Of a stretch of DNA of 64,000 bases, positions 13,429 to 27,400 are shown in pieces. The notes under the pieces are model-generated. The model was not told the DNA's origin. It searched no databases and saw only the letters and a list, made by a program, of their open reading frames with translations. Numbering within the stretch: the stretch's first letter is position 1; the number at the start of each line of letters is the position of its first letter. The position numbers were made by a program, and so were the translations under genes. Origin of the DNA: Bugula neritina (taxonomy: Eukaryota; Bryozoa; Gymnolaemata; Cheilostomatida; Bugulidae); contig OZ037769.1 in NCBI GenBank assembly GCA_964035545.1, positions 1-64,000 of the forward strand, in the 5' to 3' direction.

Positions 13429-16093
13429 GTAATACTTATTAAGTATAACATGTCTCCTTGATGAAGCTATTTATCTAAAGAATTGTTTACAAATTTGCAT
13501 TTAATCACAATTCAACAAGTAAACAGTTTCAAACTTCATCAAGTTGTATTTTCAAGAATTACCAATTTTAGTTGAACTCAAGCTAAACCGATATAATAAT
13601 TTACTTCTCTGTAAGTTGTTTCACAAGACTCATCGCGTTACTAGATTTCCTACTTATATCATTCATCTGTATTATATGCATGAGTAGAGCATTTTGATGT
13701 TGGTTCGATCATTTAACCAGTTAGAAACTTTATATATAACATATACTCCTATACAGTATTAACATAGTGTTGAGTGTCAGTTTGGAGGAAAAAATTCTAC
13801 AGGTTATGTTTCTATTGCCATAACTCATGCTTCCTTTTTTCTATTGTATTTTGAACAAGTTTATGTGCTATTTTTTGTGTTACAGGATGTGTAGAGGAAC
13901 AGCAACCTGTACTCTTTTTCTCTCTGTGTTATTCTTCCCATCCCTGTAAGCCTCATCTTTATCTGTTCTTGGTATGTTTTATTTTAATTCTTTGTTTTCT
14001 AGTCCTTTAATCACCCTCTGTTGTTATATCATAGCCTCTGCTTCTCTTAGTATTATTTACCAAATATTCAAGTTTGATGTATTTTTAATATATGTTTAAA
14101 TTGTTGAGAACTACAAATGTTTAGAAATATGAGATCGCATTAAGTAAAAAATTACCTAATCCTGAATATCATGCTATTTAAAATTATTCTGGATTAGTGT
14201 TTTTTTATCAGGCACATATTATAGTAAACTTAATGCTATACATGCATATTTTTTATAGTAATTCATGACTGTGACCTGTCCCAACTCATTTCAAACAACT
14301 ATATAACAAAGTTGGGAGTAAGCAAGTGCATGCACAGCCCTGGCCTCTTTCTTTAGGTCCCTAACTTCATGCTAATATCTAGTTGCATTCAATGACAGAA
14401 ATTAGTGATTTCATGGTGAATGGTTGGAAAGATGATAAAGCTCCATAAAAATTTCAAAAGTCAAATTCCAAGTTGCAACACTCATTTTCATCATTCACCT
14501 GAATAGCTTCTAGAACAAGCAGTTTCTTGAGCTCACCTGTTCAATTTCTTTATGTCTCTTTGTGTCGTGAATTTGTGTTTCTTTTCTTAATGGTTAATGT
14601 AGCATAGTGATATCTTTTCCTATTTTTCTTGCCCTAAACATGATTGATAATGCTGCTTAAAAAAGACAAATTTTTAAAAGTATTTGATTGCTACATCTCT
14701 GTTTTCCCTTCATTATATTCTGAAACTTGAAGCCTCATAGAGTCTTAGGCACCAAAGTTATTATTGCTCTTTTTGCTGCATACAGATTGCACTGAATTGG
14801 TAACACCATTGGAAGTGAGTCATGAGATGTAGCGCATGCCCCAATAATCACGTGATCAGTTACAGACGACTGAGCAGTGATTGGTTACGGATGACTGAGC
14901 ACGTCTGCTGCACTGTCATTGTAGTAAATTGCTCTTCATAGTGAATGGTCGTGCAACTGCATGAAACTGTTTGGTCATCTTACCAAGGTAAACCTTTGTT
15001 TAGCATGCCATTTAATAATTTTTTACCAACATTATCTTTATTTTACTGATGGTTGATCTGTATTCATTCATAGGTTTGGAATTCACATCGAATATTGTAT
15101 TTAATTAATAGGTTAATACCCATTGCTAGTCCATTTGATTCTGCAGTCATTCGAGCAGATGCAACTGCAAGGCTTCTAATGAATTTCAATTTAGCTTAGC
15201 TTCAAATTGGCTGGCATGACTTCAACATAACGTTTACCCTGTTCTTCTCTGGTCTGTTGAACTAAACTGCAAAATCAATACTAGAAATAAGTGTATAATT
15301 GAAATCAAATATTTTAATTTTTTTCACTATAGCCTTATACCAGTATAATAAAGTTTAACTTATGCCCAATGATTTAATTTGTTTTACTTTATTTCAGTTA
15401 CATACCCATTGTGATCATACTAATTCCTCGAATTGAAAAGTTAAAGTGGATTATTCGGTTTAAACTGTTTCAACTGAAACAAGTTATGTTTTTGTTTCAA
15501 TGAAGTTTCATTCCTTGTTCTGTAGACTATGTTGATTTTATCACAATGTAAATTTCCAATACTCTAGATTTTACAGTTTATAAGTTGTCTCATACTGCAT
15601 GTCTGTCATCATTTATTCAACAATTTTAATTTATCAAATGTGTTTTGTTTTTTAGAATCACTCCGTGCAGCTCAGATATTCACACATTAGAGAACATATG
15701 GTCTACACCAGGAAGATAGGACCTAGCCAACTGTGGTCAGTTCTGTGAGCCCCATTTTGGTTATAATTAGGTATTTATTATTATTCATAATGCATTTTTC
15801 TGTGTTTTTAATTTTACTAATTTCACAGGATGTAGGATTGTACTTCTTGTATGCTTGTTGATAACTGATTGTCCATAATTCATGTATATATATTTCTGAA
15901 AAAGTTGTGAAAAGTTATGTTTTATTTATTATTTTAGTCTTGTTAACTCCAAGTGTTGTGGAATTGTTCGAGTAGATCACTTGTAGTCAGTAGACTAGTA
16001 TCTCAGCTCTGCAAACATTCACTATTATAGCTAATTAAAATGAAATGTCTTATATATTAAGGTAGTTTAGAATATTTATTGTCTGTTTTGTAG

Positions 16094-16226
16094 TTGTGTT
16101 TGACCACATGCAGATAGAAGTTACATTGATATCAAGACCAGTTTTATATCTGTGAGATGCTCACAAGCCAACACGTAGAAGTTGTCTTCTCTGTGTTTCA
16201 TTCAACGAAATTTTTCATCCATTCAG
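16094..16226 (+). other. Conserved 133-nt downstream exon-like block (copy A)
   Basis: It is bounded by TTTTGTAG and ATTCAG|GTTTGTG. Further copies begin near 22130 (B), 28152 (C), 32240 (D) and 36696 (E). All frames contain stops, and one TGA is shared by all copies, so a 3' untranslated or non-coding exon is the best reading. It contains a GTTGTCTTCTCT motif that also recurs many times around 12800-12850 and 18020-18180. Confidence 0.4.
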
Positions 16227-19200
16227 GTTTGTGTCTAAGTGAATTGCTTATTGCAACAATATTTACTTTTCCTTTCATTAAGTTGAAGTTGTCTAACCTT
16301 CACTACTAACTCTTGGAATTAGTAAAACTTACAGTGCACGGCTGTGAAGTAAAATCAGTTGACCTATATCTGCTCCTATTAGCTATGAAATCCACTGTTG
16401 ATTAGCATTATTGTAACACATGGCTGCTTTTCTGTCATTTTATTTTGTTTTAAAAGTTTTATTTGTTTATTTGATTCAATAATTGCCAAACATGTTTCTA
16501 ATAAAAGTTAAAACAGCCTATTGTAAAAGCTCTTGCCAACCTTACCCTAGCTCCATATGGAAAGATGCCATATATATACCTTTACAGCTTCATTTGCTTT
16601 AGATGCGTCTGCAACCTGAGTGACTCAGACTCAGTGTTGGTTTGTTTCACTTACAGGTTACTGATGGCTGCTTCATATTATTCCTTCTGGATGGTTTGGT
16701 ATTAGTTGGAGTTGTTTGATCTTTGCTTGACCTGAACTATTTTCAGACTGAGGTGTACTACATACTACTCTATTTGAAGTGTGAGGTTAGCCGGCTATTA
16801 TCTTTCGCATGTCTAAATTTTTAGTAGTGTGTTGAAACATATAGCCAGGAGAATATGAGCTCAGTAGAAGTGAAATTATATGCATCTTCTCCTTGTTTGT
16901 CTGAATGTCAATACAAAATTTGACTGAAGAATGAGAAATCAGCACATTATTGGGATTTTATTTTAGGATTTTACTTTCTTGTTAATAAAGTCATTACCTC
17001 TGTTGAACACCATCAGTGAGCAATTTATTTGATTTTGAAGTTGTTTAAGCTGTTTCCTGTAAATGCTACCAAACCTCATTCCAACTAAATGAGCACTCTT
17101 CAATCATATTTGTTATTTTGTCAATTTATTGCTAGCTGTGTGAAAACCTCTTATTAAATAATATAAGCTTACATAGTGCTATGTTTGCTTGTGGTAAGAA
17201 AAAGAAGTCGGGCTTTCATTTTAGAATTTTGGGTTAGGCATTTTATTTTGTAATTATTATACTATGCATCATTGATTGTCATTACTAACACCGATTACAG
17301 TATAGTAAAAGGTTACCACCATTATTATATATGATCTGCATGCATAATTTACCTAGTATGTGTAGTATTACTAGGCCGTTACTCCTAGGTATATCTATTA
17401 GTTGGTGCATATTCAAGCCACTAATATTGTCTGTTAACGGCTGCTGTCTTCCCATGCCTTCTGCTCCTTCCGATTCTGCTTAGTTAACTTTTTTTGTTTC
17501 GGCAGTCTATAATATGTTGATTCATTTCTTTCAGTTTATTTGGCATGTTTTGTGATGCATTTTGGAAGTCTCATAGATAATGCTGCCTCTGTGGCTCTTA
17601 GTTGTCACTTTTGCTATTTCAGACTGTTGACAGTTTCTCATCAGTGTGAAAGCTGTTGTTTGTTTCTACTTAGTATTTTTTAGGTTAGCTCCCTTCAGTG
17701 TTTTAATCTACTGATGTTGTTTTCCGATTTATAATTTCTTCTAATATTTAACATCTTCTCCAATATTGTAAAACATTCTAACCTATGATGTTTATAATGT
17801 TGTGTCACATTCTGACTATTCTAGTTATTTATAAAGAAAACTTGTGGTTTTTAACCACATTCTATAAATTTAAATCCACATATGTATGTAGATGTATTTA
17901 TTCTATAGTGTATTTTTGGTTATAATCAATAATGTACCATACTGTTTCACGTGAGGTTATAATTTTATTCTCTGCCAACTTTTCTAATAGGAATTCGTTC
18001 AACTTGCTGCTTGTTCCTAATGTAGTTGTCTTTTCCTAAAGTTTCATCGTGTAGTTGTCTTCTCTTGTTTTCTCGAAGTTCCATTATGAAGTTGTCTTCT
18101 TTTGTTTTCCTGAACTCTCGTAATGTAGTTGTCTTCTCCTGTTTTCTTCAAGTTTCATTATGTAGTTGTCTTCTCTCAGTTTCTTGGAATATGATGAGGT
18201 AGTTGTTTTCTCTAGGATATTCAAAGGCTCACACTTGCAAATTGTCTGCTCTGTCAGTAAGAATAGTTTGATCAGTTTATTGTGACTCAGCAGCCTCCAG
18301 ACTGGGGAAGTATTTTGTTCTCACTTGGTAACTATGTTTAGCTTTATTATTTATCAGGTTATGGCTCTTTCAACAAATGATATTTTAACTTAATTAAGCA
18401 TGATGACACTCTTCTACTTATTTGAGTAATGATTAATCTTCAAGATTAAATATGATTGTTTTGTATTTTTCCATTTCTCATTTTTTTTGGCTTTTCCTAC
18501 TGCTGTTGTAATAAATGAGCTGTATTTAGAATTTTATGTTTATTTCATTGTTTTTCATCATATGCAACACCACATAATTATAGACTACTTTATTATTACA
18601 GTAACTGGTGTGATGGTCACATGGTCAGCTACTAGACAACCAACCAATTGGGTATAAAGTTCGGCAAATTCATTCTAGATTATTCTTGGCATGTGTGAGC
18701 TGTAAGAGCTATATATGGAGGTAATACTTATTAAGTATAACATGTCTCCTTGATGAAGCTATTTATCTAAAGAATTGTTCACAAATTTGCATTTAATCAC
18801 AATTCAACAAGTAAACAGTTTCAAAATTTTCATCAAGTTGTATTTTCAAGAATTACCAATTATAGTTGAACTCAAGCTAAACCGATATAGCATTTTACTT
18901 CTCTGTAAGTTGTTTCACAAGACTCATCGCGTTACTAGATTTCCTACTTATATCATTCATCTGTATTATATACATGAGTAGAGAATTTTGATGTTGGTTC
19001 AATCATTTAACCAGTTAGAAACTTTAGATATAACATATACTCCTATACAGTATTAACATAGTGTTGAGTGTCAGTTTGGAGGAAAAAATTCTACAGGTTT
19101 CTTCTATAGAATCGTTCACAAATTTGCATTTAATCACAATTCAACAAGTAAACAGTTTCAAACTTTTCATCAAGTTGCATTTTCAAGAATTACAAATAAA

Positions 19201-21418
19201 AGTTGCACTGAAGCTAAACCGATATAATAATTTACTTCTCTGTAAGTCGATATGACTTGGATGTTTTATGTGCCTTAACTTAACCTGATTATACATACAT
19301 GTGGTGGTTGATGTTTACTTCTATGTCATAATTATATTATTTTACCCCAATCTGCTGAATATTCCAATTTTGAATGACTAACATTTGGGTGTTAGCTTGG
19401 GCCAATTTTGTCAAAGTCTCTCGTACTATGCATTATACAACATACTTATTTTCTATACTGTATTATCTAAAAAAACATGTTTCATGCTTTAATTAAATTT
19501 TAATGTTTTAAAGTCACTTTTATTGTGAATGTCTGCCTTGATAATTTGACTTGTTGGTTTACCATGCAGGTTTTAGAGCTGTAGATTTATACTGTTTTAT
19601 ACTAAACTCATTAGGTTACTAGATTTCCTACTTATATCACACATCTGTATTATACGAGTAGAAAATTTTGATGTTGGTTCAATTATTTAACCAGTTGGAA
19701 ACTTTATATATAATATATACTCCTATACAGTATTAACATAGTGTTGAGGGTTTTCTGAATGCTTGGAATTTGCTAATAAATTTGTCAATTTGATAGAAAA
19801 AATTCTACAGGTGATGTTTCTATTGCTTCCTTTTTTCTATTGTATTTTGAACAAGTTTATTTACTATTTTTTGTGTTACAGAATGGGCAGGGGAACAGCA
19901 ACCTGTACAATTTTTCTCTCTGTGTTATTCTTCTCATCCCTGTAATCCTCATCTGTATCTGTCCGTGGTATGTTTTATTTCAACTCATTATTTTCTCCAG
20001 TCCTTTAATTGTTCTCTGTTGTTATATCATAGCCTCTACTTCTCTTACTATTATTTACCAAATATTCAAGTTTGATGTATTTTCAGTATACGTTTAAATT
20101 ATTGAGAACTATAAGTGTTTAGAAATATGAGATTGCATTAAGTGAAAATTTTCCTCATCCTAAGAATCATGCTATTTAAAATTATTATTGACAAGTGTTG
20201 TTTTATCAGGCAGTGACAGTATACACATATTATAGTAAACCTAATGCTATACAAATTGTCTAGTAATTCATGACCATGACCTGCCCCAACACATGTGAAC
20301 AAGTATTTCAATGTTTACCTGCAAACAGTAGTCAGAGTTGGGAGTAAGCAAGTGCATGCACAGCCCTGGCCTCTTTCTTTAGGTCCCTAACTTCATGCTA
20401 ATATCTAGTTGCATTCAATGACAGAAATTAGTGATTTCATGGTGAATGGTTGGAAGGATGATAAAGCTCCATAAAAATTTCAAAAGTCAAATTCCAAGTT
20501 GCAACACTCATTTTCATCATTCACCTGAATAGCTTCTAGAACAAGCAGTTTCTTGAGCTCACCTGTTCAATTTCTTTATGTCTCTTTGTGTCGTGAATTT
20601 GTGTTTCTTTTCTTAATGGTTAATGTAGCATAGTGATATCTTTTCCTATTTTTCTTGCCCTAAACATGATTGATAATGCTGCTTAAAAAAGACAAATTTT
20701 TAAAAGTATTTGATTGCTACATCTCTGTTTTCCCTTCATTATATTCTGAAACTTGAAGCCTCATAGAGTCTTAGGCACCAAAGTTATTATTGCTCTTTTT
20801 GCTGCATACAGATTGCACTGAATTGGTAACACCATTGGAAGTGAGTCATGAGATGTAGCGCATGCCCCAATAATCACGTGATCAGTTACAGACGACTGAG
20901 CAGTGATTGGTTACGGATGACGGAGCACGTCTGCTGCACTGTCATTGTAGTAAATTGCTCTTCATAGTGAATGGTCGTGCAACTGCATGAAACTGTTTGG
21001 TCATCTTACCAAGGTAAACCTTTGTTTAGCATGCCATTTAATAACTTTTTATCAACAGTATCTTTTAGTTTACTGATTGTTGATCTGTATTTATTCATAG
21101 GCTTGGATTTCACATTGATTATTTTATTTAATTGATAGACTGCTACCCATTTCTAGTCAATTTGATACTGCAGTCATTTGAGTAAATGCAACTGCAAGGC
21201 TTATAATTATAGTTGTAATAAATTTCAATTTAGCTTTGCTTCAAATTGGCTTGACTTTGACGTAACTTTTACCCTGTTCTACTCTGGTCTGTTGAACTGA
21301 ACTACAAAATCAATACTAAGAATAATAGTATAATTGAAATCAAATATTTTAATGCTTTTCTGACTATAATAATGTTCAACTTATGCTGAATGATTTATTT
21401 TGTTTGACTTTATTTCAG

Positions 21419-21487
21419 TTACATACTCATCATGGTCATAATCATGGTTCGAAATTGAAAAGTTTAAGTGGAATAAATTCAGTTTAA
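21419..21487 (+). CDS. Candidate His-rich exon (unit B), ending at an in-frame stop
   Basis: After a TATTTCAG acceptor the phase-0 frame starts LHTHHGHNHG and runs 22 codons to TAA. Unit C is identical at 27455. Unit E (35994) keeps the pattern as LHTHYSHNHS and stays open for about 31 codons. Units A (about 15405) and D (31542) keep the opening L-H-T-H but close sooner. Alternating histidines are typical of metal-binding loops, for example in zinc transporters, but nothing else supports such an assignment. I see no convincing donor inside the open stretch. Confidence 0.35.
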   Translation, partial: LHTHHGHNHGSKLKSLSGINSV

Positions 21488-24400
21488 ACTGCTGTAACTA
21501 TAAAAAACAAGTTATATTTCTTGTTCAAAGAAGTTTCTTTCCTGGTTCTGTAGACTATGTTGATTCTATCATGATACAATTTTCAATACTCTAGATTTTA
21601 GGACCTATGAGATGTCTCATATATATCTGTCATCATTTATTCAACAATTTTAATTTATCAAATGTGTTTTGTTTTTTAGAATCACTCCGTGCAGCTCAGA
21701 TATTCACACATTAGAGAACATATGGTTTTCACCAGGAAGATAGGACCTAGCCAACTGTGGTCAATTCTGAGAGCCCCATCTTGGTTATAATTAGGTATTT
21801 ATTATTTACAATAATTTTCTCTGTGGTTTCAATTTTACTAGTTTTACAAGATGTATTGGAAGAATCATCTTGTGCTTCTTGTATTCTTCTTGATAACTGA
21901 TGTCCATAATTCATGTATATCTATTTCTGTTTGAACTGGTAGTAAAAATGTTATGGTTTATTTATTATTTTAGTCTTGTTAACTCCAAGTGTTGTGGAAT
22001 TGTTCGAGTAGATCACTTGTAGTCAGTAGACTAGTATCTCAGCTCTGCAAACATTCACTATTATAGCTAATTAAAATGAAATGTCTTATATATTAAGGTA
22101 GTTTAGAATATTTATTGTCTGTTTTGTAGTTGTGTTTGACCACATGCAGATAGAAGTTACATTGATATCAAGACCAGTTTTATATCTGTGAGATGCTCAC
22201 AAGCCAACACGTAGAAGTTGTCTTCTCTGTGTTTCATTCAACGAAATTTTTCATCCATTCAGGTTTGTGTCTAAGTGAATTGCTTATTGCAACAATATTT
22301 ACTTTTCCTTTCATTAAGTTGAAGTTGTCTAACCTTCACTACTAACTCTTGGAATTAGTAAAACTTACAGTGCACGGCTGTGAAGTAAAATCAGTTGACC
22401 TATATCTGCTCCTATTAGCTATGAAATCCACTGTTGATTAGCATTATTGTAACACATGGCTGCTTTTCTGTCATTTTATTTTGTTTTAAAAGTTTTATTT
22501 GTTTATTTGATTCAATAATTGCCAAACATGTTTCTAATAAAAGTTAAAACAGCCTATTGTAAAAGCTCTTGCCAACCTTACCCTAGCTCCATATGGAAAG
22601 ATGCCATATATATACCTTTACAGCTTCATTTGCTTTAGATGCGTCTGCAACCTGAGTGACTCAGACTCAGTGTTGGTTTGTTTCACTTACAGGTTACTGA
22701 TGGCTGCTTCATATTATTCCTTCTGGATGGTTTGGTATTAGTTGGAGTTGTTTGATCTTTGCTTGACCTGAACTATTTTCAGACTGAGGTGTACTACATA
22801 CTACTCTATTTGAAGTGTGAGGTTAGCCGGCTATTATCTTTCGCATGTCTAAATTTTTAGTAGTGTGTTGAAACATATAGCCAGGAGAATATGAGCTCAG
22901 TAGAAGTGAAATTATATGCATCTTCTCCTTGTTTGTCTGAATGTCAATACAAAATTTGACTGAAGAATGAGAAATCAGCACATTATTGGGATTTTATTTT
23001 AGGATTTTACTTTCTTGTTAATAAAGTCATTACCTCTGTTGAACACCATCAGTGAGCAATTTATTTGATTTTGAAGTTGTTTAAGCTGTTTCCTGTAAAT
23101 GCTACCAAACCTCATTCCAACTAAATGAGCACTCTTCAATCATATTTGTTATTTTGTCAATTTATTGCTAGCTGTGTGAAAACCTCTTATTAAATAATAT
23201 AAGCTTACATAGTGCTATGTTTGCTTGTGGTAAGAAAAAGAAGTCGGGCTTTCATTTTAGAATTTTGGGTTAGGCATTTTATTTTGTAATTATTATACTA
23301 TGCATCATTGATTGTCATTACTAACACCGATTACAGTATAGTAAAAGGTTACCACCATTATTATATATGATCTGCATGCATAATTTACCTAGTATGTGTA
23401 GTATTACTAGGCCGTTACTCCTAGGTATATCTATTAGTTGGTGCATATTCAAGCCACTAATATTGTCTGTTAACGGCTGCTGTCTTCCCATGCCTTCTGC
23501 TCCTTCCGATTCTGCTTAGTTAACTTTTTTTGTTTCGGCAGTCTATAATATGTTGATTCATTTCTTTCAGTTTATTTGGCATGTTTTGTGATGCATTTTG
23601 GAAGTCTCATAGATAATGCTGCCTCTGTGGCTCTTAGTTGTCACTTTTGCTATTTCAGACTGTTGACAGTTTCTCATCAGTGTGAAAGCTGTTGTTTGTT
23701 TCTACTTAGTATTTTTTAGGTTAGCTCCCTTCAGTGTTTTAATCTACTGATGTTGTTTTCCGATTTATAATTTCTTCTAATATTTAACATCTTCTCCAAT
23801 ATTGTAAAACATTCTAACCTATGATGTTTATAATGTTGTGTCACATTCTGACTATTCTAGTTATTTATAAAGAAAACTTGTGGTTTTTAACCACATTCTA
23901 TAAATTTAAATCCACATATGTATGTAGATGTATTTATTCTATAGTGTATTTTTGGTTATAATCAATAATGTACCATACTGTTTCACGTGAGGTTATAATT
24001 TTATTCTCTGCCAACTTTTCTAATAGGAATTCGTTCAACTTGCTGCTTGTTCCTAATGTAGTTGTCTTTTCCTAAAGTTTCATCGTGTAGTTGTCTTCTC
24101 TTGTTTTCTCGAAGTTCCATTATGAAGTTGTCTTCTTTTGTTTTCCTGAACTCTCGTAATGTAGTTGTCTTCTCCTGTTTTCTTCAAGTTTCATTATGTA
24201 GTTGTCTTCTCTCAGTTTCTTGGAATATGATGAGGTAGTTGTTTTCTCTAGGATATTCAAAGGCTCACACTTGCAAATTGTCTGCTCTGTCAGTAAGAAT
24301 AGTTTGATCAGTTTATTGTGACTCAGCAGCCTCCAGACTGGGGAAGTATTTTGTTCTCACTTGGTAACTATGTTTAGCTTTATTATTTATCAGGTTATGG

Positions 24401-27400
24401 CTCTTTCAACAAATGATATTTTAACTTAATTAAGCATGATGACACTCTTCTACTTATTTGAGTAATGATTAATCTTCAAGATTAAATATGATTGTTTTGT
24501 ATTTTTCCATTTCTCATTTTTTTTGGCTTTTCCTACTGCTGTTGTAATAAATGAGCTGTATTTAGAATTTTATGTTTATTTCATTGTTTTTCATCATATG
24601 CAACACCACATAATTATAGACTACTTTATTATTACAGTAACTGGTGTGATGGTCACATGGTCAGCTACTAGACAACCAACCAATTGGGTATAAAGTTCGG
24701 CAAATTCATTCTAGATTATTCTTGGCATGTGTGAGCTGTAAGAGCTATATATGGAGGTAATACTTATTAAGTATAACATGTCTCCTTGATGAAGCTATTT
24801 ATCTAAAGAATTGTTCACAAATTTGCATTTAATCACAATTCAACAAGTAAACAGTTTCAAAATTTTCATCAAGTTGTATTTTCAAGAATTACCAATTATA
24901 GTTGAACTCAAGCTAAACCGATATAGCATTTTACTTCTCTGTAAGTTGTTTCACAAGACTCATCGCGTTACTAGATTTCCTACTTATATCATTCATCTGT
25001 ATTATATACATGAGTAGAGAATTTTGATGTTGGTTCAATCATTTAACCAGTTAGAAACTTTAGATATAACATATACTCCTATACAGTATTAACATAGTGT
25101 TGAGTGTCAGTTTGGAGGAAAAAATTCTACAGGTTTCTTCTATAGAATCGTTCACAAATTTGCATTTAATCACAATTCAACAAGTAAACAGTTTCAAACT
25201 TTTCATCAAGTTGCATTTTCAAGAATTACAAATAAAAGTTGCACTGAAGCTAAACCGATATAATAATTTACTTCTCTGTAAGTCGATATGACTTGGATGT
25301 TTTATGTGCCTTAACTTAACCTGATTATACATACATGTGGTGGTTGATGTTTACTTCTATGTCATAATTATATTATTTTACCCCAATCTGCTGAATATTC
25401 CAATTTTGAATGACTAACATTTGGGTGTTAGCTTGGGCCAATTTTGTCAAAGTCTCTCGTACTATGCATTATACAACATACTTATTTTCTATACTGTATT
25501 ATCTAAAAAAACATGTTTCATGCTTTAATTAAATTTTAATGTTTTAAAGTCACTTTTATTGTGAATGTCTGCCTTGATAATTTGACTTGTTGGTTTACCA
25601 TGCAGGTTTTAGAGCTGTAGATTTATACTGTTTTATACTAAACTCATTAGGTTACTAGATTTCCTACTTATATCACACATCTGTATTATACGAGTAGAAA
25701 ATTTTGATGTTGGTTCAATTATTTAACCAGTTGGAAACTTTATATATAATATATACTCCTATACAGTATTAACATAGTGTTGAGGGTTTTCTGAATGCTT
25801 GGAATTTGCTAATAAATTTGTCAATTTGATAGAAAAAATTCTACAGGTGATGTTTCTATTGCTTCCTTTTTTCTATTGTATTTTGAACAAGTTTATTTAC
25901 TATTTTTTGTGTTACAGAATGGGCAGGGGAACAGCAACCTGTACAATTTTTCTCTCTGTGTTATTCTTCTCATCCCTGTAATCCTCATCTGTATCTGTCC
26001 GTGGTATGTTTTATTTCAACTCATTATTTTCTCCAGTCCTTTAATTGTTCTCTGTTGTTATATCATAGCCTCTACTTCTCTTACTATTATTTACCAAATA
26101 TTCAAGTTTGATGTATTTTCAGTATACGTTTAAATTATTGAGAACTATAAGTGTTTAGAAATATGAGATTGCATTAAGTGAAAATTTTCCTCATCCTAAG
26201 AATCATGCTATTTAAAATTATTATTGACAAGTGTTGTTTTATCAGGCAGTGACAGTATACACATATTATAGTAAACCTAATGCTATACAAATTGTCTAGT
26301 AATTCATGACCATGACCTGCCCCAACACATGTGAACAAGTATTTCAATGTTTACCTGCAAACAGTAGTCAGAGTTGGGAGTAAGCAAGTGCATGCACAGC
26401 CCTGGCCTCTTTCTTTAGGTCCCTAACTTCATGCTAATATCTAGTTGCATTCAATGACAGAAATTAGTGATTTCATGGTGAATGGTTGGAAGGATGATAA
26501 AGCTCCATAAAAATTTCAAAAGTCAAATTCCAAGTTGCAACACTCATTTTCATCATTCACCTGAATAGCTTCTAGAACAAGCAGTTTCTTGAGCTCACCT
26601 GTTCAATTTCTTTATGTCTCTTTGTGTCGTGAATTTGTGTTTCTTTTCTTAATGGTTAATGTAGCATAGTGATATCTTTTCCTATTTTTCTTGCCCTAAA
26701 CATGATTGATAATGCTGCTTAAAAAAGACAAATTTTTAAAAGTATTTGATTGCTACATCTCTGTTTTCCCTTCATTATATTCTGAAACTTGAAGCCTCAT
26801 AGAGTCTTAGGCACCAAAGTTATTATTGCTCTTTTTGCTGCATACAGATTGCACTGAATTGGTAACACCATTGGAAGTGAGTCATGAGATGTAGCGCATG
26901 CCCCAATAATCACGTGATCAGTTACAGACGACTGAGCAGTGATTGGTTACGGATGACGGAGCACGTCTGCTGCACTGTCATTGTAGTAAATTGCTCTTCA
27001 TAGTGAATGGTCGTGCAACTGCATGAAACTGTTTGGTCATCTTACCAAGGTAAACCTTTGTTTAGCATGCCATTTAATAACTTTTTATCAACAGTATCTT
27101 TTAGTTTACTGATTGTTGATCTGTATTTATTCATAGGCTTGGATTTCACATTGATTATTTTATTTAATTGATAGACTGCTACCCATTTCTAGTCAATTTG
27201 ATACTGCAGTCATTTGAGTAAATGCAACTGCAAGGCTTATAATTATAGTTGTAATAAATTTCAATTTAGCTTTGCTTCAAATTGGCTTGACTTTGACGTA
27301 ACTTTTACCCTGTTCTACTCTGGTCTGTTGAACTGAACTACAAAATCAATACTAAGAATAATAGTATAATTGAAATCAAATATTTTAATGCTTTTCTGAC

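Noticed and set aside
21419-21487. Assignment of the subtelomeric units to zinc transporters
   Set aside because: Only a His-rich stretch and a hydrophobic exon support it; no family motif in order was found.
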